Of a DNA stretch of 64,000 nt, positions 25,844-35,012 are shown in pieces. The translations under genes were made by a program, and so were the position numbers. Positions within the stretch are counted from its first letter, which is position 1; every line of letters begins with the position of its first letter. The notes under the pieces are model-generated. The model ran no database searches. It worked only from the letters and a program-made list of their open reading frames with translations, and was not told the DNA's origin. The stretch comes from Deltaproteobacteria bacterium (lineage in GTDB: Bacteria > Desulfobacterota > JAFDED01). The stretch is from NCBI GenBank assembly GCA_019310535.1, contig JAFDED010000006.1:1-64000 (forward strand). Reading direction: 5' to 3'.

Positions 25844-26299
25844 AGTATTCACGGTCAATTGTTTCATTTTCCTGATCGCTCCATCCCGCGGAGCAAACAG
25901 ATATTGGTGAGCAAGGAAAATCAATGCTTTATCATGATTTTATGGATAAATCGTGAGCAATCTGGTATATAGTTTGTGCGTAAATTTAAAGGGATGTCTT
26001 TAATTACTGACAATCACGCAGAAACCATCATGCTCTCTCAGGCACGGCCAAACATGAAAAGAGCAAGATAATCATTGCAAAATTATCGATCAGCATTGCA
26101 AGAAGAGCACTGTCTTAAAGATTTGCATTGATCATTGCTGATTTTTCATTGTAACATGAATTTTCATAGAAAATGTCTCACGGCGGTGACATGGGCTGTG
26201 TCCAAAATACCATTGAATTATTGCCCCTCTCCCCCTCTTGCGGGAAAGTTTCACTGTGAGGCGGTTCCAACATAGGGGCGCATCGCCTGAATGAGAATG
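25844..26299. other. intergenic region upstream of repeat copy 2
   Basis: 456 bases with no gene I can support. A weak hairpin, GCTCC/GGAGC near 25875-25891, follows the SDR gene but lacks a T run. An occurrence of GGGGCGCATC at 26273 recurs at 33459 and 56561 in other intergenic sites. Confidence 0.4.
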
Positions 26300-26537
26300 A
26301 GGTCAGCAAATAAAACTTTAATTGCTTGATTTTTATTAAATTCTTATTGCTTACCCATTGGATCGAAAGTTGTGATTCAATACCGGCCAAACCTTAATGG
26401 CATTCAAGTTCCCTGAGGGGCGGCTTGGACAATACACTGTCCGGGCCACCCCCAACAACATTCTTCATCTATTTATTGGCGGCGATTCGACTGTACTATC
26501 GTTGATCACTATGTTGCTGATCAAAGTGGATAATTCT
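26300..26537 (+). repeat. dispersed intergenic repeat, copy 2 (longest)
   Basis: Residues 26300-26425 match copy 3 at 47332-47450 almost base for base (GGTCAGCAAATAAAACTTTA, then TTATTAAATTCTTATTGCTT, then ATTCAATACCGGCCAAACC). 26438-26537 matches copy 1. It therefore carries both halves of the element. It includes GGACA/TGTCC (26427-26442) and TTGATCA-N9-TGATCAA (26502-26524), and ends nine bases before the ATG of the radical-SAM gene, so it must supply that gene's leader. Confidence 0.85.
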
Positions 26538-26545
26538 ATAAGAAA

Positions 26546-27493
26546 ATGAAGCAACCTCAAAAAAAATATCACTATGTTTTCGGGCCGGTAAATTCCCGTC
26601 GTTTTGGCCGTTCCCTGGGTATCGACCTTGTACCCTTCAAAACCTGTACTTACGACTGCATATATTGCCAATTGGGGAGAACCACCAGCCGGACCCTTCA
26701 ACGCGAGGAATACGTGCCGTCCCGGATGGTGCTGGAGGAGGTTCGTCAAAAACTTGAGGAAGGCGCACGCCCTGATTATATCACCTTTTCAGGCTCAGGG
26801 GAGCCCACGTTGCACACCGGGATAGGCTTCTTGATCAGGGAAATAAAAAAACGAACCCATATTCCCGTGCTGGTCCTGACCAATGGTTCATTGCTGTTCA
26901 TGCCCGAAGTTCAGGAGGATTTGAAGCGTGCGGATATCGTATCGCCGTCTCTGGATGCGGGAGACGAGCCCATGTTTCAGCGCATCAATCGCCCCCATCC
27001 CGGGATTTGTTTTCAGGAAATGGTGAAGGGACTTGCCTCTTTCCGGGTGGCTTTTCCGGGCCGTATCTGGCTCGAGGTGTTCCTTGTGGAGGGACTGAAC
27101 GCGATGGAGTCTGAGACGGAAAAAATCCGTCGGTATCTTCAGAACATTCGGGCGGATAAGGTTCAATTGAATACCGCGGTCAGGCCCACCGCTGAGATAT
27201 CCGCCCAGTCGGTTTCGGTGGAGCGCATGAAAAAATTGTGCGAAATAATCGGACATGGAGCAGAAGTGATCGCACCACCCAGCCGGCAGGCTGTGACCCA
27301 GGAAAACAATGCCACCAGCCAGATGGTTTTGGACTTTCTCCGACGTCGTCCCGGAACCCTTGAGGATATCGCCTCAGGCATGGCCCTGAACGCCAATGAG
27401 ATTTTAAAACACATCTCGGTTTTGAAATCTCTCGGGAGCATAGAGGAAGAAATGAGGGATGAGAAGCGTTTTTATGTGGCTATTAGGGGGTGA
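26546..27493 (+). CDS. radical SAM protein with C-terminal winged-helix-like domain (COG0731-like)
   Basis: A 315-residue radical-SAM enzyme. The cluster motif C-x3-C-x2-C is in CTYDCIYCQLG near residues 30-40, and the SAM-binding GSGEPTLH block is near 90. The start VFGPVNSRRFGRSLGID is typical of the COG0731 group. After residue 240 a small helical domain (MVLDFLRRRPGTLEDIASGM onward) looks like a winged helix. The reaction is not known to me. It begins eight bases after repeat copy 2 and precedes a second radical-SAM gene by 145 bases. Confidence 0.85.
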   Translation: MKQPQKKYHYVFGPVNSRRFGRSLGIDLVPFKTCTYDCIYCQLGRTTSRTLQREEYVPSRMVLEEVRQKLEEGARPDYITFSGSGEPTLHTGIGFLIREIKKRTHIPVLVLTNGSLLFMPEVQEDLKRADIVSPSLDAGDEPMFQRINRPHPGICFQEMVKGLASFRVAFPGRIWLEVFLVEGLNAMESETEKIRRYLQNIRADKVQLNTAVRPTAEISAQSVSVERMKKLCEIIGHGAEVIAPPSRQAVTQENNATSQMVLDFLRRRPGTLEDIASGMALNANEILKHISVLKSLGSIEEEMRDEKRFYVAIRG

Positions 27494-27638
27494 TGCGTAC
27501 TTTTTTTTCTGACGATTTGACCAACAGCTTTCAATTGTGTGATTATCCTTCCCCGATTCCACCCATGTTTCAAGTGTGGTGCGGCTTTTTGTACATTGGT
27601 CTGGGGTTGCACGTTTCCCCTCTTTCATGGAGGTTTCC

Positions 27639-28718
27639 ATGGATATCCTGGAAACAGCCCAATATAAAGGCAGCAACACCATCAGGGCTTTCCGAAAATG
27701 GATAATTCCTTACGCGGCCTCCCTGGTTTACAACAATCGGTTGAGACCCGTTCTGAGTTACCTGTTTATTGAGTGGAAATGCAATATCAATTGTCATTAT
27801 TGTTTTCAGTTCGATAACCAGAACCATCTTTCAATGTCTTTTGAGACAGCGAAAAGTTCTATTGATTGGCTCAAGACCCTGGGTTGCAGGGCATTGCCAT
27901 TGATGGGAGGAGAGCCGCTTCTTCGGAAGGACTTCGTGCTGAGAGTCATTGAATATGGAAGCCGGCAGGGTTTCTTTGTGTATTTACCCACTAACGGATA
28001 CCTCCTTACAGAGGATTTCATCGACGAGGCGGGCAAGGCCGGGGTGGCCGCTATTAACCTTGCCGTGGATTGCATAGAACCAAAACGGGGGCTCCCCAAG
28101 GCCTTGATGATCATCGAGCCGCAGTTTCGCTACCTCGTTGAAAAGCAAAAAAAGTACGGCTATATTTTGTTCTTCAATATCAATATCACCAGCAAAAATC
28201 TTAAAGACGTGAAATTACTTACGGAAATTGCTCACGATAACGCCATCGCTACGGACTACCATCTCAATGAACCCCCCCAATCCATGGTGGAGATTGGCCA
28301 TTACAAACATCGAGAAAACGACTTGTGGATTCAGCCCGACCAGGCCGAAGAGGTGGATCAACTCCTCGATTGGATCATCCACAAGCAGCGCAGAGGATAT
28401 CCTATGGTCAATCCCATCGCTCACCTGGAGGCCTTCAAAGAGCGTGCGCGCGGCAAGATGAAGATGTGGGGATGCCGGGCCGGAAAAAACGGCATTCTCA
28501 TCAAGCCCGATGGCTCTCTTTCGCCGTGTTTCGATTTGATAACACTGGACCACGACTGGGGGACCATATGGAACCCGAAGTTTGATAACCAGGAACTGGC
28601 CAGGATCAAAGAAAAATGCATGCCTAATTGTTCATCGACGTGCTTTTATACCATGGCGCATTATTACAACCCGCGGGAAGTTCTGAAGTGGGTTAAAAAA
28701 CACGGCATGGTGGGATAA
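27639..28718 (+). CDS. radical SAM protein with C-terminal auxiliary cysteine region
   Basis: A 359-residue enzyme. The cluster motif is CNINCHYCFQF near residue 49-59, with GGEPLLRKDF near 91 for SAM. A C-terminal region has spaced cysteines (WGCRAGKNG, SLSPCFDL, CMPNCSSTCFY), like SPASM-type auxiliary clusters. GGAGG lies five bases before the ATG at 27639, so longer frames are not used. The gene is 13 bases upstream of the acyl-CoA ligase and surely co-transcribed with it. No substrate peptide is evident nearby. Confidence 0.85.
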   Translation: MDILETAQYKGSNTIRAFRKWIIPYAASLVYNNRLRPVLSYLFIEWKCNINCHYCFQFDNQNHLSMSFETAKSSIDWLKTLGCRALPLMGGEPLLRKDFVLRVIEYGSRQGFFVYLPTNGYLLTEDFIDEAGKAGVAAINLAVDCIEPKRGLPKALMIIEPQFRYLVEKQKKYGYILFFNINITSKNLKDVKLLTEIAHDNAIATDYHLNEPPQSMVEIGHYKHRENDLWIQPDQAEEVDQLLDWIIHKQRRGYPMVNPIAHLEAFKERARGKMKMWGCRAGKNGILIKPDGSLSPCFDLITLDHDWGTIWNPKFDNQELARIKEKCMPNCSSTCFYTMAHYYNPREVLKWVKKHGMVG

Positions 28719-28731
28719 GTGAGAGGCGACC

Positions 28732-30825
28732 ATGCGGGAGTTCTTCTATCCTAACAGCATAGCGGTTGTGGGCGTTTCGCCCGCTCCCGACAATCTGGGA
28801 CGGAACATAGTCCAGAACCTCATTGAATTCGATTTCCAGGGGATACTATATGAGGTGGGCCAGCGGGGAGGCATACTCGCCGGCAGGCGGATATATCACT
28901 CCGTCTCGGACATCCCCGACCGGGTGGATCTCGCCATCATCCTGACCCCGGCACGAACCATTCCCGATATCCTTGAAGAATGCGGCCAGAAGGGGATACG
29001 CAGGGCTGTTATTGAATCCAGCGGGTTCTCCGAATACGGCCCCCAGGGTTACCATATTGAGCGGCAAGTTCTGACTGTGGCAAGGAAATGGAACATCCGT
29101 TTCATCGGGCCCAACTGCATCGGCGTCATCAATATGGAGAACGGGCTGTGCGCACCCTTTACGCCATTGAAATGTATCATCGAGCCCGGGGACATATCTC
29201 TCATCTCCCAGAGCGGAGGCGTGGGACTGAGCTTCCTGAACCTGCTGGCCAGCGAGAACCTGGGGTTGAACAAGTTCATCTCCGCCGGCAATATGCTGGA
29301 TGTGGGAACGCCGGAACTCCTCTCCTATCTCATCGAGGATGAGAGGACCAGGATTATCTGCCTCTACCTGGAAGGAATCCACGACGGCCGCAAGCTCATG
29401 GAGATCGCCCAGCGCTCTCCCAAGCCTATCCTGGCCATCAAGGCCAATATCGGCACGCTGAGCAGGGAAATCGCTTCGTCCCACACGGTATCCCTCTCCA
29501 GCGACGACCGGGTTGTAGACGCAGCGTTTCGCCAGTGCGGCATAGCCCGTGTTCGATCCTCAACGGCTCTTGGATCGTACCTGAAAATTTTGCGCCTTCC
29601 CTTTATGCGGGGCGACAACCTGGCCATCGTCTCGCGCTCCGGCGGACATGCGGTCATCGCCGCCGATGCCTGCGAGAAATCGGGCTTCAATCTGCCGGAG
29701 TTTCCCAGAGCGTTCATCCAGGAGATCGAAAAACTTCTCGGCGCCTCTGTTATCCGCCTGACCAACCCCATGGATCTGGGGGACCGGTTCGAGCTGGAGA
29801 CATATCACCGCATCGTGGAGGAGACGTTGCGGAGGGAAGGGGTTGACGGCCTGCTGCTGTTGCACATCTATTTCGCCCGCACCGAGGGAAAAGAATCCAG
29901 AGAACTTATCCGCTCCATCGAGAAGTTGTCCGCACAGTACAACAAGCCGGTAGCCCTTTGCGTCTTCACGGACAATGAAGAGATGGCTTATTTGAAACGC
30001 AACATTGGTTATCCCATCTTCGAGATGCCGGAGGAAGCCGTCCGCGCCCTTCAGCTCAGCCGCGATTACGGGAGGGAATTACGGAGCGTCCGTGCCGGCG
30101 AGCCCATCCCCTCCTATCAAGTTGAGCGCGGACCCGTGGAAGAATTGGTCAGCAATGCCGTTCAGGAAAAAAGGGACCTCCTGTTGCACGAGGCGGCGGC
30201 TGTGCTTGGCCATTACAGCATCCCCGTGGTCCAGGGAGCCGTGGCTCGCACCGAATCGGAGGCCAGAGACTCCGCCTGTCGCATGGGGTTTCCAGTGGCC
30301 ATCAAGATTATTTCCGAGCAAATCTCCCACAAGTCCGATGTGGGCGGAGTCCAGCTCAACCTGCGGAATGAATCCTCGGTGCAGGAAGCCTTCCGGGACA
30401 TGATCCACCGGATCCGGGAGGCCTATCCCGGCGTGGAGATTGACGGCGTGCTGGTTCAACCCATGGTTACGGGGGGGAGGGAGCTTATCCTCGGAGGGCG
30501 GCAGGATGATCAGTTCGGCCCTGTCGTCCTGGTGGGACTCGGGGGGATCTTCGTAGAAATTTTCGGCGAGGTCGCGCTGCGGGTCGCGCCCTTCCCCCGA
30601 CGGGAGGCAGTGGCCATGATCGGGGAACTCCAGGGAGCGCCCATCCTCATGGGGGCCAGGGGACAAATCCGGTCAGACATAGATGCGGTTGTGGAGGTTG
30701 TCCTCAAGCTCAGCCAGATGCTTTGCGACTTTCCACAGATCAAAGAAATTGATGTCAATCCTCTGCGCGTCTTCCCGGAGGGCAAAGGGTGCACGGCCCT
30801 GGATACGCGTATGATCGTGAGATGA
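28732..30825 (+). CDS. ADP-forming acyl-CoA synthetase (acetate-CoA ligase type), fused alpha and beta
   Basis: Converts an acyl-CoA, ADP and phosphate to the free acid, CoA and ATP, an energy-conserving step in anaerobes. The 697-residue chain has a CoA-binding Rossmann domain (FFYPNSIAVVGVS at 4-16), two succinyl-CoA ligase-like domains (ISLISQSGGVGLSF near 150), the phosphohistidine block EIASSHTVSLSSDDRVVDAAF near 250, and a C-terminal ATP-grasp domain (FPVAIKIISEQISHKSDVGG near 525, then GREL.LGGRQDDQFGPVV). Domain order and length fit the fused ACD type. It follows the second radical-SAM gene by 13 bases. The acid used (acetate or branched or aryl acid) is not determinable. Confidence 0.9.
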   Translation: MREFFYPNSIAVVGVSPAPDNLGRNIVQNLIEFDFQGILYEVGQRGGILAGRRIYHSVSDIPDRVDLAIILTPARTIPDILEECGQKGIRRAVIESSGFSEYGPQGYHIERQVLTVARKWNIRFIGPNCIGVINMENGLCAPFTPLKCIIEPGDISLISQSGGVGLSFLNLLASENLGLNKFISAGNMLDVGTPELLSYLIEDERTRIICLYLEGIHDGRKLMEIAQRSPKPILAIKANIGTLSREIASSHTVSLSSDDRVVDAAFRQCGIARVRSSTALGSYLKILRLPFMRGDNLAIVSRSGGHAVIAADACEKSGFNLPEFPRAFIQEIEKLLGASVIRLTNPMDLGDRFELETYHRIVEETLRREGVDGLLLLHIYFARTEGKESRELIRSIEKLSAQYNKPVALCVFTDNEEMAYLKRNIGYPIFEMPEEAVRALQLSRDYGRELRSVRAGEPIPSYQVERGPVEELVSNAVQEKRDLLLHEAAAVLGHYSIPVVQGAVARTESEARDSACRMGFPVAIKIISEQISHKSDVGGVQLNLRNESSVQEAFRDMIHRIREAYPGVEIDGVLVQPMVTGGRELILGGRQDDQFGPVVLVGLGGIFVEIFGEVALRVAPFPRREAVAMIGELQGAPILMGARGQIRSDIDAVVEVVLKLSQMLCDFPQIKEIDVNPLRVFPEGKGCTALDTRMIVR

Positions 30826-30986
30826 GCGGGGCAGGACGTGCAGCCACAGTCACATGAACACACGGTTCTCCCATGATGCGCATGCCTAGTGCTTTTTCTC
30901 CTGTACCTGGGGCACCCACCTAGCCGCTGGTGCGGCAAGGTGGGCTACCCGGTTAAAAATAATTCAATCTAACCTCAGGGGACCAA

Positions 30987-31877
30987 ATGAAGATGAATAT
31001 TTTTCAAGTAATTGGCTGTACGTTACTTGTTGGAGGCATTTTTGCGGTTACTTTACTTTTGTTAAATAAATTTATTGATAAAAAGACAGCAACACTTCTG
31101 TTCATAGTTTTTGTCGCGAGTGGCATGTGGCTGATCATTCAACACCGAGAGTCTAGCATTAAACTTGGGGACTTTGCTGAAATAAAAGCGAAAGCCGAAA
31201 CATATGTCGGTGAGATTCAAGAGATTTTAAAAAAGGTTGAGGAATATCACAAGCAAGTGGAAGCGCACTCTCATACGGTTAATCTCGTAGCCAAAGAAGC
31301 AACTGAGGCAAGGCAGGCAGTCGAGGAAGTGGTGAAAATGAGTGAGGAAATGCTCAAAACAATGGAGACACTTGCGAAAGTTCAAAAGGTATACGAATTT
31401 GCTGACCACGCACAAATGGGGAGTAAAGCAGCATACTTGTCTTTGAAGGAATTTGCTGCACATCGTGAAAAAGTCTATGGAAGAGTAGCTAAAATTCGCT
31501 TACTAGAAATAAACAGAGATCTTCAAATATATCGGCAGATTCCTAGATTCTATGAGGGCTTAGCTAAAATAACCAATAAGGAAACGATTCCTTTCGAAAA
31601 ACTGTCTTTGGACGAAATCGTACGCTTCATGAATGATCCTACCATGTCTCACAAAGAGAGACATACTTGTATGGTTTACATTAAGAAAAAGCCGAAGGAA
31701 GAGGTATTCAAAAAAGCTCTTGAGGTGCTGAAAAACTCCGACTCTTTGTACACTTGTGCAGCTTTCTGTGGTGTATTGTCCGAAGTTTCTATAAAAAAAT
31801 CAAAATTCCTCGATTCATTTCCTTTCGACTTTGAAGAATGGATTTCAGTATGTGAAGAAGAGCTTAATAAGGAATAG
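30987..31877 (+). CDS. unrecognised membrane-anchored coiled-coil protein
   Basis: A 296-residue protein. Two hydrophobic helices (about 8-28 and 33-52) form an N-terminal hairpin anchor. Residues 60-135 are a strong coiled coil (KAKAETYVGEIQEILKKVEE onward). The C-terminal 140 residues are helical and charged with a few cysteines. AGGGGA lies just before the ATG. The gene is markedly AT-richer than the ligase upstream of it, which hints at separate acquisition. I do not recognise a family. Confidence 0.65.
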   Translation: MKMNIFQVIGCTLLVGGIFAVTLLLLNKFIDKKTATLLFIVFVASGMWLIIQHRESSIKLGDFAEIKAKAETYVGEIQEILKKVEEYHKQVEAHSHTVNLVAKEATEARQAVEEVVKMSEEMLKTMETLAKVQKVYEFADHAQMGSKAAYLSLKEFAAHREKVYGRVAKIRLLEINRDLQIYRQIPRFYEGLAKITNKETIPFEKLSLDEIVRFMNDPTMSHKERHTCMVYIKKKPKEEVFKKALEVLKNSDSLYTCAAFCGVLSEVSIKKSKFLDSFPFDFEEWISVCEEELNKE

Positions 31878-32509
31878 AAGAGTTGTACCCTTCGCTTTGA
31901 CGAGGGGGAGTGCACAAGTTACCACCTCCCCTTCAAGGCATAAGGATATAACGGGCGGGGATAAATCCCGGTCATACAGCAAAGCAGCCCATATCAGTGA
32001 TTTGGGGTATGCCTAAATACATACTGAAATCGCGTCATGTCCTTTCTCGCCCTAATGTAACACGGATGGGTCAACTCTGCCTTATGCAATACATATCTTT
32101 TTCACTTTTGGATCGCTTCATAAAATTAAAATCAGACATCTTTTGGTAAATTAATGAGATTTTTTAGGATAACTCCTTTGAATAAAAATAATTGATTAAA
32201 AATAAGAATTTGTTTATAATATTAATAAATAGTAAGATTATCCTGCCTTGTAACCCTCCGTCGGAAGCAGAAGTCATTCCGGAACAGAGGTGGGCGAGAT
32301 GGCCTTGAGAGAAAAAGAACGGACTCCGCGCTCTGTTGAAGGAGAAGTGGAGTTTTTTTATTGCCAGACCTGAAAGGTCCAACTTCCCTCTTCTCTGAAT
32401 GGGGGAGCAAATGCAGTATGCTTTTCAGGCGGCCGTTAGGCACGAAGGCTTGCAATGGCATCTGTCAAACGGTCGAATCGAGAAATGTCTTCAATAAGGA
32501 GGTGATCCC
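31878..32509. other. AT-rich intergenic region
   Basis: 632 bases with no supported gene; small open frames on the minus strand have no ribosome site. The right end carries the very long Shine-Dalgarno at 32495-32508. Confidence 0.4.
32495..32508 (+). promoter_or_regulatory. unusually long Shine-Dalgarno
   Basis: TAAGGAGGTGATCC is complementary to the whole canonical 16S rRNA 3' tail (GGATCACCTCCTTA), 14 of 14 bases. It sits directly before the ATG at 32510, with one base between. Pairing of the GGAGG core alone gives an eight-base spacing. It fixes the start of the downstream gene. Confidence 0.8.
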
Positions 32510-33328
32510 ATGTCTATCATTGCATTATCAAGAGAACTGGGCGCAGGGGCCGAGGAAATCATAGAGTCGGTCTGCCGTGAGCTGGGATATATATCCGTGG
32601 ACAAACAAGAAATCGGCGAGATGGTGACCGGATACGGCTTCCAGTTCGACAGTCTTGAGAAATATGACGAAAAAAAGCCCCCGTTCTGGGAATTCGTGTC
32701 CGGGGAGCGGAGCAAAGTGTTGCATACCGTCAAGATCGCCATTTACGATTTGGCCCGCAAAGGAAACGTGATCATCATCGGCCGCGGAGGGTTCCTTCTG
32801 CTCAAGGACATTCCAGGTGTGCTCCGCGTCAAGATTGTCGCTCCTTTTGAGACACGGGTTCGCAACATGGCCAAAACAGGAAAAAGCCCCAAAGAGATCG
32901 AAGACATACTGCGAAATTCCGATCGAGAGCGCGAGGGGTTCATCAGGCACTATTATCATGCTGATGAAAATGATACCCACCGTTTTGATCTTGTGATAAA
33001 CACCGAGAAAATATCCTTCGACAAGGCGGCCAGGTTGATCATCGAGAGCCGCCGACTCATGGATGAGCCGGGGAGCGAGGCTGAGGCCCGAGAGAAGCTG
33101 GCTGACCTTGCCATTAAACTTAAAGTCGAACTGGCTGTCACGCAGGATAAGAAGGTGGACATCACAAGCCTTGACGTGGAGGTCAACCAGGGGAACGTTG
33201 AAATTACAGGCTTCGTCAGAAACGAGCAATACAAGAAAGCATGCGAAGAAGCGGCACTGCGGGTGGAAGGTGTGAAGAGCGTGGACAACCGCATCACCAT
33301 AGCCTCAGCGCTGCCTTACGGCCAGTAG
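32510..33328 (+). CDS. cytidylate kinase-like protein with C-terminal BON domain (paralogue 1)
   Basis: A 272-residue protein in two parts. Residues 1-195 match the cytidylate-kinase-like family: MSIIALSRELGAGAEEI at the phosphate-loop position, IIIGRGGFLLL near 84, then VKIVAPFETRVRNM and NSDREREGFIRHYY. The loop has no Lys, unlike true CMP kinases. Residues 205-268 are a BON-like domain (VDITSLDVEVNQGNVEITGFV, then ALRVEGVKSVDNRITI). The same architecture and length recur at 40918-41736. True kinase activity is unproven; BON domains usually bind membranes or ligands. Confidence 0.8.
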   Translation: MSIIALSRELGAGAEEIIESVCRELGYISVDKQEIGEMVTGYGFQFDSLEKYDEKKPPFWEFVSGERSKVLHTVKIAIYDLARKGNVIIIGRGGFLLLKDIPGVLRVKIVAPFETRVRNMAKTGKSPKEIEDILRNSDREREGFIRHYYHADENDTHRFDLVINTEKISFDKAARLIIESRRLMDEPGSEAEAREKLADLAIKLKVELAVTQDKKVDITSLDVEVNQGNVEITGFVRNEQYKKACEEAALRVEGVKSVDNRITIASALPYGQ

Positions 33329-33387
33329 GAGGGCGGTATCTGACAGTAAGAGGGCTTTGTTGATTATCGCAAACAGAATGGTCGGAT

Positions 33388-33429
33388 AAAAAAACCAGGA
33401 TCACGCGCCGAGCACACTCGTGATCCCGG
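33388..33429 (-). terminator. Rho-independent terminator of the CsgG-type gene
   Basis: On the minus strand CCGGGATCACG pairs with CGTGATCCTGG (one mismatch) around a 13-base loop, followed by seven T residues. It lies about 110 bases after the stop codon of the gene ending at 33541. Confidence 0.8.
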
Positions 33430-33458
33430 GAAAACATCCACATCTCTCCCATCAAAGA

Positions 33459-33480
33459 GGGGCGCATCGCGATGCGCCCC
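33459..33480. repeat. 22-bp perfect palindrome
   Basis: GGGGCGCATC, GC, GATGCGCCCC forms a perfect 22-bp palindrome in non-coding sequence. The half-site GGGGCGCATC recurs at 26273 and 56561, which suggests remnants of a REP-like family. It may also add to termination. Confidence 0.6.
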
Positions 33481-33540
33481 TGCTGCATGTATCCCCATCG
33501 ATTTCAAAACCCCGGCATCACCTCAAACACATAAGATATT

Positions 33541-34572
33541 CTATTTGACCAGCTTGTTATAGATCCAGCCTTCTTTTCCGTCAGGCAGGCGCACCTGGAA
33601 CCAATTTCCGCTTTCGCCCAGCAGGGTCAGTCGATCCCCGCGCCTCACGCTGCCGATTATCCCGTGATTAGTTCCCGGCCCGGAGCGAATGTTCACCGTT
33701 GTCCCCATTACCTCCACTGTGGGATCCTGCGCCCGGGGGGCCGGCGGTGCCGGAGGAGTCGGCGCCGAGGTTGCCGCAGCGGGCCTGACCGCCGCTCCCC
33801 CCTGCCCATAATGGTAATATTGGGCCGGGGTCTTGCTCACAATGAAGTCCACCGCTTTCTTGATACAAATTCGCAGCGCCTTCTCCGTGGGCGTCTTGGA
33901 CCAACCGCCAAGAGCGCCTCCCAATGCGCCTCCCCCTATGGCTCCTCCCAGGGCAGCCCCCAGATTGACGTCCGTGGCTTCCCCTTCCACAGAGGTGGCG
34001 GCCACAATGCGTGAGGTACGGGTATCGATAACGCGGACGTCGATGGCCATGTGGGCTTTTTTGAAACCACCTGCAATGGCCCCGATTACTCCGCCTCCCC
34101 AGCCGCCGATGCCGCCTCTAGCGCCGGACGCTGCCCCTTCAAACTCGGTGACGGCACCGGTGATCAGCAGCTCCGCCCCTTCGATCTGGCCGATGGGCGC
34201 GGCAGTTTCTCTTCTGATTCTTCCGGATGCCGCCAGGTCCTGCTCCTGGAGCACGTCCCCCAGTTGCTGACGCTCAAGGACAATAAAGCGGTTTGAGTGG
34301 AACAAAGCCGTCGCCAGCATATCGGCCATGCCATCGCCGATGGCACCGGTCCACCATCCCTTCCCCGTCTTGTCTGTGAATCGCGTGATGGCGATTCTCG
34401 CCTGGGGGCCGTCATACGCCACGGACTGGGCTTCCTGGATAGAAGGCCCCCCGGGGGTTGTGACCTCCGCTTTGGGTGCGGGCCGAACCGACTCGCACCC
34501 GTATAAAAGGAAAAGTGCTATAGAAGCTATGGCGACGCTTCCCACCGCTTCGCGAAAGCTACTCGTTTTCAT
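33541..34572 (-). CDS. CsgG-family lipoprotein with C-terminal SH3b domain
   Basis: A 343-residue lipoprotein. The signal peptide ends in the lipobox LYGC (Cys25). A CsgG/curli-assembly-like domain follows (RIAITRFTDKTGKGWWTGAIGDGMADMLATAL, then RQQLGDVLQEQDLAASG, then GAELLITGAVTEFEG). Gly-rich GAxxGG stretches lie in the middle (GAALGGAIGGGALGGALGG). A Pro/Ala linker leads to an SH3b domain (VNIRSGPGTNHGIIGSVRRGDRLTLLGESGNWFQV). The last part should bind peptidoglycan, so the protein probably links outer membrane and cell wall. No csg genes are near. Confidence 0.82.
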   Translation of the reverse strand: MKTSSFREAVGSVAIASIALFLLYGCESVRPAPKAEVTTPGGPSIQEAQSVAYDGPQARIAITRFTDKTGKGWWTGAIGDGMADMLATALFHSNRFIVLERQQLGDVLQEQDLAASGRIRRETAAPIGQIEGAELLITGAVTEFEGAASGARGGIGGWGGGVIGAIAGGFKKAHMAIDVRVIDTRTSRIVAATSVEGEATDVNLGAALGGAIGGGALGGALGGWSKTPTEKALRICIKKAVDFIVSKTPAQYYHYGQGGAAVRPAAATSAPTPPAPPAPRAQDPTVEVMGTTVNIRSGPGTNHGIIGSVRRGDRLTLLGESGNWFQVRLPDGKEGWIYNKLVK

Positions 34573-35012
34573 GATCCGTTCCTTTCATCGAAATATATAT
34601 TATTGGAACATTTTCTATTACCGAAAAATCATCGCACAAAATAGTGGCATATGTCAAGATTAATCGACAAGCAGGGAGGCAGTCCGTCTCTATGATTGAC
34701 AGGGGTAAAGACGGCGCATTGGGTTGCGCCGCCCCTCCTTTGTTCGCCTTGCCGCGACGCCGGACTGCATAAAGGGTGCTCAATCTATAGACCTTATCAA
34801 TCAGGCTGCGCTATACTCCACCTTTCACTCCCTTTTCCAGGGCTTCCAGCATGCGCTTCGTCCGCACCGAACGTTCCACTCTCTCCCACGCACCGGGGCG
34901 GGTCTCTCCCGTTTGTTCAGCTTCGCCGCCGCAGCTCACTGGCACGGGTCGCATTTCGTCTGGTACAGGCATCACGCATCCGGCTTCCTGCGCCCCTACC
35001 CGCACCTCGGCG
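34573..35012. other. 440-bp intergenic region upstream of the CsgG-type gene
   Basis: The left half is the promoter region of the leftward CsgG-type gene. From about 34690 to 35012 the sequence is GC-rich with overlapping open frames on both strands, but none has a ribosome site or a recognisable product. A GGCGCA/TGCGCC hairpin lies near 34713-34730. It may be decayed repeat sequence. Confidence 0.35.

Noticed and set aside
26178-26390. 70-codon open frame overlapping repeat copy 2
   Set aside because: Mostly inside the repeat and not preserved in copy 3.
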